64,000 nt of DNA, from assembly GCA_023151115.1 (NCBI GenBank), contig JAKLJP010000025.1, positions 38,042-102,041 of the forward strand, in the 5' to 3' direction. Both the position numbers and the translations under genes were made by a program. This document shows positions 58,517 through 64,000 of the stretch, piece after piece. Every line of letters starts with the position of its first letter. Within the stretch, counting starts at the first letter, position 1. The notes under the pieces were generated by a model, which was not told the origin of the DNA, did not search any database, and was given only the letters and a program-made list of their open reading frames with translations. The stretch comes from Anaerolineae bacterium. Its GTDB lineage: Bacteria > Chloroflexota > Anaerolineae > 4572-78 > J111.

Positions 58517-59851
58517 TTAACGAAAGCCGCCAAACATATTCATAATATTTCCCCGCGCTCGTGGGTTGCGCAACTGCTTCATCATCTTCTGCATCTGCTG
58601 AAACTGCGACAGCAGTTGGTTAACTTCTTGCACGGTCACGCCGCAGCCTTTGGCCACCCGACGCTTGCGGCTGCCGTCCAAAATTTTGGGGTTGCGCCGC
58701 TCTTTGAGGGTCATCGAGTTGATGATCGCCTGGGTGCGCTTCAACTGCCGTTCCATATCTTCCTGGGGTATGGCGCTGGTAAGCTGGCCCATGCCGGGGA
58801 TCATTTCTAAAATTTTGTTGAGCGGCCCTAACTTCTTGATCTGCTGCAACTGCTCCAGAAAATCTTCCAGGTTAAAGTGACCTTCCATCAGCCGTTTGGC
58901 TCCGCGTTCGGCCACATCTTCGTCAATTACTTCTTCGGCCCGCTCGATGAGCGACATCACATCGCCCATGCCCAGAATCCGCGAGGCCAGCCGGTCGGGG
59001 TGGAACAGTTCCAGATCATTTGATTTTTCGCCTGTGCCCAAAAATTTAATCGGCACACCCGTGACCGAGCGAATAGAGATGGCTGCCCCGCCGCGCGCGT
59101 CGCCGTCAATTTTGGTCAAAATCAGGCCGGTCAACGTGACCCGTTGATGAAAACCTTCGGCGACCCGCACCGCTTCCTGGCCGGTCATGGCGTCGGCCAC
59201 CAGCAGCACTTCCTGCGGATTGGTTTTGGCCTTGATTTGGCTCAATTCGTCCATCAAGGCTTCGTCAATTTGCAGCCGGCCGGCCGTATCCAGGATGACA
59301 ATATTGTAAGCCCCGGCTTTGGCATGCTTGATAGCATTGGCGCAAATGGTCGGTGGCGGTACCGAGGGGTCTTCCGAGTAGACCGGGATATCCAGCTCCC
59401 GCCCCAACACCTTCAACTGCTCGATAGCGGCGGGCCGGCGTGTGTCGGCAGCAACCAGCAAAGGCCGGTGTTTTGACTTGCGCAGGTAGAGAGCCAATTT
59501 GGCCGTAGTGGTCGTTTTACCGGAACCCTGCAAGCCAACCATCATAATCACATGTGGCGAAGCGCCGCCCAGATCGAGCCGGGCCGGCTGGCCCAGCGTT
59601 TCCAGCAGTTCTTCATGTACAATGCGGACAACCTGCTGTCCCGGCGTGATCTTTTTGCTCAACTCCGCGCCGACGGCCCGCTCACGAATGCGGCCAATAA
59701 ACTCCTTGACCACCTTGAAGTTAACGTCCGCTTCCAGCAGGGCCAGGCGCACCTCGCGCAAGGCGGCGTCAACATCCGCATCCGACAAGCGCCCGCGCCG
59801 GTTTAGTTGGTCAAAAACACCTTGAAGCCGATCCTGTAAACTCTCGAACAT
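58517..59851 (-). CDS. ffh: Signal recognition particle protein Ffh
   Basis: 444 residues. An N domain (1-85) is followed by the GTPase domain with GLQGSGKTTTTAKLA (P loop, near 108), LLVAADTRRPAAIEQL, VILDTAGRLQ, LTKIDGDARGGA and the closing FLGTGEKSNDLELFHP. The methionine-rich M domain (about 320-440) has GMGQLTSAIP and MQKMMKQLRNP. Ffh binds signal sequences with 4.5S RNA and guides ribosomes to the membrane. The order ffh-rpsP-khpA-rimM is a classical cluster. Confidence 0.97.
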   Translation of the reverse strand: MFESLQDRLQGVFDQLNRRGRLSDADVDAALREVRLALLEADVNFKVVKEFIGRIRERAVGAELSKKITPGQQVVRIVHEELLETLGQPARLDLGGASPHVIMMVGLQGSGKTTTTAKLALYLRKSKHRPLLVAADTRRPAAIEQLKVLGRELDIPVYSEDPSVPPPTICANAIKHAKAGAYNIVILDTAGRLQIDEALMDELSQIKAKTNPQEVLLVADAMTGQEAVRVAEGFHQRVTLTGLILTKIDGDARGGAAISIRSVTGVPIKFLGTGEKSNDLELFHPDRLASRILGMGDVMSLIERAEEVIDEDVAERGAKRLMEGHFNLEDFLEQLQQIKKLGPLNKILEMIPGMGQLTSAIPQEDMERQLKRTQAIINSMTLKERRNPKILDGSRKRRVAKGCGVTVQEVNQLLSQFQQMQKMMKQLRNPRARGNIMNMFGGFR

Positions 59852-60020
59852 AACCGTCTTAATCCAAAATTTACCCTTCGATGGCTGCTGCTTCCTCGAA
59901 GGGCATGTCTTAATACTATGGGTTTAATAACAAAAGAGCATTGTATAGTACGGGCTGTGATTCGTCAAATTTTGTTTTTAACCCTTGCTTTGGCTCTCAT
60001 TCTGTGCCATAATTTGTGCC

Positions 60021-61385
60021 ATGCCTGAGAATGATGCCACCCTCCAGCTAAGCGAACGCGAACGCCAAATCCTGGAAATGGTCGCCACTGGAGCCAGCAA
60101 CCAGCAGATTGCCCATCAACTGGTCATCAGCGTTAATACGGTCAAGGTCCATCTGCGCAACATTTTTGAGAAGCTGGGGGTACAATCGCGCACCGAAGCG
60201 ACCATGCGGGCCATCCAGGAAGGCTGGGTCAAGGTGGCCGACGACGGGGCGAAACCTGTTGAAGCCACCGCAGCCCCGGCCCGGACATTTCTCATCGCCG
60301 ATACGCGCCCTCCCCTGGCTCGGTGGCAGCAAATTTACCTACTTTTAGCCACCTTGTTGGCCCTGGCCCTGGTGATCATCCCGCTCATCCCCCGTCAACC
60401 GGCCCTCGAAACGCCCAAACTGCCGGTGATTTATGCGCAGCCGCCTACCCCATTGCCCCCGGCTCCGGTCAATGCGCCGGCGAGGAAATGGGTGACTCAC
60501 GAAGCCATGCCAACCAAACGCGCCGGTTTGGGGCTGGTGGCCCTGGCGGACAAACTTTTTGCCATCGGCGGGGTGCGGGGTAATAACCAGGCCACCCGCT
60601 CGGTGGAAATTTACGACCCCGCGACCAATAGTTGGAGCGAAGGCGCGGCCAAACCCACCGCCGCGGCGAACATCGCCGGGGCGGCCGTGGACGGCAAAAT
60701 CTACGTGCCGGGCGGCTGCACCAATAAAGGCAACGCCGTCACCGCCTTTGAAATTTACGATCCCCAGAGCGATAGTTGGGCCAAAGGACCGGCCCTGCCG
60801 GAAGGTCGCTGCGCCTATGGACTGGTAGCTTTTAAGGATATTTTGTACCTCTTTGGCGGCTGGAATGGGGAAACTTTTGAAGATACGGTGCTGGCCTATT
60901 CCTTTAAAGAGAAGGCCTGGGAAAGGCTAGACAGGCGCATGCCACAAGCCAAGGGCTACGTCGGGGCGGCTGTTTTGAATGATACGATTTACGTGGCCGG
61001 CGGGTATGATGGTCAGGCTGAGTTTAATCAAACTTATGTCTTTGAGCCGGACAGCGGCGGCTGGCTAGAGAAAGCGCCGATGCAAGAAAAGCGCGGCGGC
61101 CTGGGACTGATTGCCGCCGCCAACAATCTCTATGCCGTCGGCGGGGGGTGGAACCACCCCCTGACCACCAGCGAAAAATATGACCCGGCCAGCAATACCT
61201 GGACGCCCTTTGAGACACCAGTGGCGTCTCAGTGGCGCAACATGGGTCTGGCGGCGATTGACACCAAAATCTACGCCATTGGCGGCTGGAACGGCGCTGA
61301 AAATGAATACCTGGACTCGGTGGTCTCCTACCAGTTTTTATACCAATTATTTTTGCCCATTTCTGCGAATGAAAAGGAAGAGTAA
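60021..61385 (+). CDS. LuxR-type DNA-binding domain fused through a TM helix to a Kelch propeller
   Basis: 454 residues from MPENDATLQLSERERQ. This ATG starts exactly before the DNA-binding domain; an upstream in-frame ATG at 59985 would add 12 residues. The LuxR helix-turn-helix is complete (8-65, LEMVATGASNQQIAHQLVIS and NTVKVHLRNIFEKLG). One membrane segment is at 104-123 (IYLLLATLLALALVIIPLIP). After a proline-rich stretch come about six Kelch repeats (155-450), e.g. LFAIGGVRG...YDPATNSWSEG and LYLFGGWNGETFEDTVLAY. The propeller would lie outside and the DNA-binding domain inside. It would act as a one-component, membrane-bound regulator, a rare arrangement. folP starts 12 bases after it. 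Confidence 0.87.
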   Translation: MPENDATLQLSERERQILEMVATGASNQQIAHQLVISVNTVKVHLRNIFEKLGVQSRTEATMRAIQEGWVKVADDGAKPVEATAAPARTFLIADTRPPLARWQQIYLLLATLLALALVIIPLIPRQPALETPKLPVIYAQPPTPLPPAPVNAPARKWVTHEAMPTKRAGLGLVALADKLFAIGGVRGNNQATRSVEIYDPATNSWSEGAAKPTAAANIAGAAVDGKIYVPGGCTNKGNAVTAFEIYDPQSDSWAKGPALPEGRCAYGLVAFKDILYLFGGWNGETFEDTVLAYSFKEKAWERLDRRMPQAKGYVGAAVLNDTIYVAGGYDGQAEFNQTYVFEPDSGGWLEKAPMQEKRGGLGLIAAANNLYAVGGGWNHPLTTSEKYDPASNTWTPFETPVASQWRNMGLAAIDTKIYAIGGWNGAENEYLDSVVSYQFLYQLFLPISANEKEE

Positions 61386-61397
61386 CAGCTTGGACAT

Positions 61398-62276
61398 ATG
61401 GCTGAATTAAAAATAGCTTCAACCACCTTCCGGTGGGGCACACAAACCTACATTATGGGCATTATCAATGTTACCCCCGACAGCTTTTCGGGCGATGGAC
61501 TGTTGAGCGACCAGGAGTGGGTCAAAAAAGCGGTGGAACAGGGAGTGCGTTTTGCCCAGGAAGGGGCGCACATCCTTGATGTGGGGGGAGAAAGTACCCG
61601 TCCGGGGGCCGAGCCGGTGGACGCCCAGACCGAATTGCAGCGGGTCGTGCCGGTGATACAGGCCCTCAGCCGCGAGGTTGACCTGCCTATTTCTATTGAT
61701 ACCTATAAAGCCGAGGTGGCCGCGGCCGCCTTGGATGCCGGGGCGCATCTGGTAAACGATGTCTGGGGGCTGCGCATGGACCCGGCCCTGGCCGGTCTCT
61801 GCGCCCAGCGACAAGTGCCGGTAATTGTTATGCACAATCGCAGCCACCCGCGCAATGCGGTGCAGGAAGCCCGCCTGGGGGGACGCTACATCGGCACGGT
61901 CTATGATGACTTACTAATGGACATCACCAACGAGCTGCAAGTCAGCATCAATCTGGCCCGCAACGCCGGGGTGCCAGACGAACATATCATCATTGACCCC
62001 GGTATTGGCTTTGGCAAAACTGTAGAGCAAAACCTGACCCTGCTCAATTATCTGGATACATTCAAAGTGTTGGGCTATCCTATCTTATTGGGCACGTCCA
62101 ACAAATCGTTTATTGGCTATACTCTCAACCTACCCCCAGAGGAGCGGCTGGAAGGCACAGCCGCCACCGTCGCCATTGGGATTGCTCGCGGCGCGGATAT
62201 TGTACGGGTCCACCGAGTCAAAGAAATGAGCCGGGTGGCGAGAATGACCGACGCCATTGTAAGGCAGGGAGGTTGA
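61398..62276 (+). CDS. folP: Dihydropteroate synthase
   Basis: 292 residues. Family signatures IMGIINVTPDSFSGDG and GAHILDVGGESTRPGAEPV are complete. Other sites are PISIDTYKAEVAAAAL, LVNDVWGL, IVMHNRSHP, IIIDPGIGFGKTVEQNL, LLGTSNKSFIG and AIGIARGADIVRVHRV. The enzyme joins dihydropterin pyrophosphate and p-aminobenzoate in folate synthesis. It is probably read together with the LuxR-Kelch gene upstream. No other folate gene is in view. Confidence 0.96.
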   Translation: MAELKIASTTFRWGTQTYIMGIINVTPDSFSGDGLLSDQEWVKKAVEQGVRFAQEGAHILDVGGESTRPGAEPVDAQTELQRVVPVIQALSREVDLPISIDTYKAEVAAAALDAGAHLVNDVWGLRMDPALAGLCAQRQVPVIVMHNRSHPRNAVQEARLGGRYIGTVYDDLLMDITNELQVSINLARNAGVPDEHIIIDPGIGFGKTVEQNLTLLNYLDTFKVLGYPILLGTSNKSFIGYTLNLPPEERLEGTAATVAIGIARGADIVRVHRVKEMSRVARMTDAIVRQGG

Positions 62277-62308
62277 TCGGCCACAGCAGCCGTCCTCCTT
62301 TGAAAATA

Positions 62309-62380
62309 CGACCGGAGACCGGGGACGGGAGACCGATTTCAGATAACAGGCAGCCGGTCCTCGGTCCCCGGTCTTCGGTC
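62309..62380. repeat. Tandem-word hairpin, 'GACCGg' family
   Basis: CGACCGGAGACCGGGGACGG and GAGACCGATTTC are followed by CCGGTCCTCGGTCCCCGGTC and TTCGGTC. Same words as 3134-3199. It lies between folP and the aminotransferase gene. Confidence 0.85.
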
Positions 62381-62454
62381 AGCCCAGCAAAGAATTTCAT
62401 TGTTGGTGCGTTCCGTCAAAATCAACTTATTACAACTACCACAGGAAAGAAATA

Positions 62455-63630
62455 ATGATTAGCGTCCCTTTGTTAGACCTAAAACCACAGTATGCCCCGA
62501 TTAAAGAAGAAATACAAGCCGCCATCAACCGGGTGTGCGACTCTCAATATTTTATCATGGGGCCTGAAGTAAGCGAATTGGAGAACGAGTTGGCAGCTTA
62601 CTGCCAGACCCAATTCGCCCTGGGCGTCTCTTCCGGCACCGACGCTTTGATTCTGGCCCTCATGGCCATTGGTCTCAAACCCGGCGACGAGGTAATTACC
62701 ACGCCCTATACTTTTTTTGCCACCGCCGGCTCGGTGGCCCGGCTGGGCGCAACGGCTGTTTTTGCCGATATTGATCCCCAAACTTACAACCTCGACCCGG
62801 CTCAGCTTGAGGCCAAAATTACGCCTAAAACCAGGGCGATTATGCCGGTTCATCTCTACGGCCAGTGCGCCGACATGGACCCGATTATGGAGATCGCCCA
62901 GAAGCACAACCTCTACGTCATCGAAGATGCGGCCCAGGCGATTGGCTCCGAGTACAAGGGACGGCGGGCCGGCAGCATCGGCCATATTGGCTGCTTCTCC
63001 TTCTTCCCTTCCAAGAATCTTGGGGCCTTTGGCGATGGCGGCGCAGTCAGCACCAACGACCCCGAACTGGCCGAGCAGATGCGGATTCTGCGGGTGCATG
63101 GGGCCGAACCCAAGTATTATCACAAATTTGTCGGGGGGAACTTCCGGCTGGACGCCTTACAGGCGGCAGTTATCCGCATCAAGCTCAAACACCTGGATAG
63201 CTGGACCGCCGGACGCCAGCGCAATGCCACCCGCTACAACCAGCTTTTCAGCGAAGCCGGGCTGGTCGGGTCTCAACTCACCCTGCCGGTTGAATCCCGC
63301 GAGTCGGGTCAATATGCCCTCCGTACAGACGCCGAGATTGATCCGTTCCCCGGCCATCGCCATATCTACAACCAGTATATCTTGCGGGCGACCAGCCGGC
63401 GGGACGAGCTGCGCGCTTTCCTGACCGAGCGCAAAATCGGCACCGAGATTTACTATCCGATTTCGCTGCACCAGCAGGAATGTTTTGCCGAGTGGGGTGG
63501 TCAAGCCGGCCAGTTCCCCCACAGCGAAGCCGCCGCCGCCCAAACCCTGGCAATTCCCATTTACCCAGAATTGAGTGATGAGCAGCTTCAAGCCGTTGTG
63601 ACTGGTATCGCTGAGTTTTATCATTCCTGA
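62455..63630 (+). CDS. DegT/DnrJ/EryC1-family sugar aminotransferase
   Basis: 391 residues, a PLP enzyme of nucleotide-sugar metabolism. It starts SVPLLDLKPQYAPIKEEIQA, with SSGTDALILALMAIG, ITTPYTFFATAGSVARLGAT (in parts), VHLYGQCADM, VIEDAAQAIG and the PLP-binding Lys187 in FFPSKNLGAFGDGG. GGNFRLDALQAA and the C-terminal TEIYYPISLHQQECF are also typical. The enzyme would transfer an amino group to a keto-sugar nucleotide for surface glycans or natural products. An insertion around 272-310 (LTLPVESRESGQYALRTDAE) is longer than usual. No sugar dehydratase is nearby. Confidence 0.94.
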   Translation: MISVPLLDLKPQYAPIKEEIQAAINRVCDSQYFIMGPEVSELENELAAYCQTQFALGVSSGTDALILALMAIGLKPGDEVITTPYTFFATAGSVARLGATAVFADIDPQTYNLDPAQLEAKITPKTRAIMPVHLYGQCADMDPIMEIAQKHNLYVIEDAAQAIGSEYKGRRAGSIGHIGCFSFFPSKNLGAFGDGGAVSTNDPELAEQMRILRVHGAEPKYYHKFVGGNFRLDALQAAVIRIKLKHLDSWTAGRQRNATRYNQLFSEAGLVGSQLTLPVESRESGQYALRTDAEIDPFPGHRHIYNQYILRATSRRDELRAFLTERKIGTEIYYPISLHQQECFAEWGGQAGQFPHSEAAAAQTLAIPIYPELSDEQLQAVVTGIAEFYHS

Positions 63631-63656
63631 AAATAGTAGCTCGACGGGTTTTCTCA

Positions 63657-63716
63657 AGCCAAGACGCAAAGACGCCAAGTTTTTATAAATTTCTTTGCGA
63701 CTTTGCGTCTTGGCGT
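63657..63716. repeat. Tandem-word hairpin, 'CAAGACGC' family
   Basis: GCCAAGACGCAAAGACGCCA is followed by TTTGCGACTTTGCGTCTTGG. Same words as in tex (7928-7961) and at 24508-24560. Confidence 0.85.
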
Positions 63717-63765
63717 GTCCTATTTTCCGTTAAAGCAGGAGAGCCAAAATAATTTCCGGTAAACC

Positions 63766-63927
63766 ATGTCAACGTTGACCGCAATTGACCTTGAAAAGCA
63801 CTTCTCTTTTTTGAGAAATGCCGACCAGGAAATAAAAAAGCAGCTTTTGAACCATGCCCAAATCAAAGAGATTCCGGCGGGCGCTTCCATTTGTTGGGAG
63901 GGGGATACCTGCACCCAACTGGCCTAA
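63766..63927 (+). pseudogene. Start of a Crp/Fnr-type cyclic-nucleotide-binding regulator, interrupted
   Basis: 53 codons read MSTLTAIDLEKHFSFLRNAD and continue QEIKKQLLNHAQIKEIPAGASICWEGDTC (in parts) to QLA and TAA. The pattern 'F..L...........A....IPAG..I..EGD....L' is the first strand part of the CAP_ED domain of Crp/Fnr regulators. The frame stops where the fold should continue. The remaining 73 bases to the window end show no clear continuation. It may be a broken gene or a very short relic. Confidence 0.55.
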
Positions 63928-64000
63928 GTACAGCTTTGCCTAAATTCGTAACGGATTGACATAAAGGGTAAGGAAGAGGTATCCTTGAAGAACAAAGCGA

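Noticed and set aside
59874..59903. CCCTTCGA...TCGAAGGG hairpin upstream of ffh as a regulatory RNA or 4.5S RNA gene
   Set aside because: The stem is only eight bases with a 14-base loop, and the conserved SRP RNA tetraloop and internal loops are absent.
1..64000. tRNA or rRNA genes
   Set aside because: I looked for T-loop-like GGTTCGAATCC patterns and cloverleaf arms in the larger gaps and found none that hold up.

Overview
The window looks like a chromosomal segment of a Chloroflexota bacterium, most likely an Anaerolineae-type organism. This is inferred from the protein make-up: ECF transporter with a fused double ATPase, topoisomerase I with an N-terminal zinc ribbon, paired NTPases with TolB-type repeats, a LuxR-TM-Kelch protein, two-TM proteins with glycine/leucine-rich anchors. 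It is also inferred from the many intergenic repeats. GC content looks moderate to high, except for an AT-rich island at about 26.77-28.86 kb. I saw no rRNA, tRNA or CRISPR array.

Layout. 1-2.9 kb (minus): a GntR/FadR regulator, a 3-hydroxyisobutyrate-dehydrogenase-like enzyme and 2-oxoacid dehydrogenase E1 alpha and beta (beta runs off the window). 3.2-10.3 kb (plus): a YtcJ-like amidohydrolase, an UMF1-type permease, Tex and a saccharopine-dehydrogenase-like enzyme, plus a small minus-strand protein. 10.3-12.7 kb: a gene relic, then an ABC exporter preceded by a terminator and a decayed copy of its own start. 12.8-25.8 kb (minus): a carbohydrate locus with LacI regulator, family-5 binding protein, two permeases, two ATPases, a TIM-barrel epimerase-like enzyme, a Gfo/Idh/MocA dehydrogenase, a VOC protein and a GH3 beta-glucosidase. 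Divergent to lacI, a beta-mannosidase gene is wrecked, yet its promoter and two perfect LacI-type palindromes remain.

26.8-28.9 kb is an AT-rich island: a MerR gene behind a textbook 19-bp-spacer promoter, two unrecognised short ORFs (one resembling a peptide leader) and a dead insertion sequence. 28.9-30.5 kb carries a radical-SAM/HhH protein and a YbaK-like deacylase. 30.7-37.5 kb is a NarL-type two-component system followed by an ECF transporter (S component, fused ATPase, EcfT) and an NTF2-like protein. 37.6-41.9 kb (minus): two glycosyltransferases, a polyprenyl diphosphate synthase and a TatD nuclease. 42.1-46.5 kb (plus): two adjacent STAND-like NTPases, one membrane-anchored with a TolB-like propeller. 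46.6-51.2 kb: two membrane-anchored proteins of unknown function, a dGTPase and an Xaa-Pro peptidase. 51.3-59.9 kb (minus) is housekeeping: topA, a shortened PIN/antitoxin pair, mannose-1-phosphate guanylyltransferase, dprA, rimM, khpA, rpsP and ffh. 60-64 kb (plus): LuxR-TM-Kelch protein, folP, a DegT-type aminotransferase and a cyclic-nucleotide-domain fragment.

The most unusual feature is a set of about twenty tandem-word elements. Short 6-10-base words are repeated imperfectly and often followed by the complementary words, so that the tract can fold. About nine word families recur at distant sites. Most lie just after stop codons, but tex and a glycosyltransferase carry them in frame inside the coding sequence. 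Other repeats are a 139-bp MITE-like element that ends on the dprA stop codon and several classes of short palindrome.
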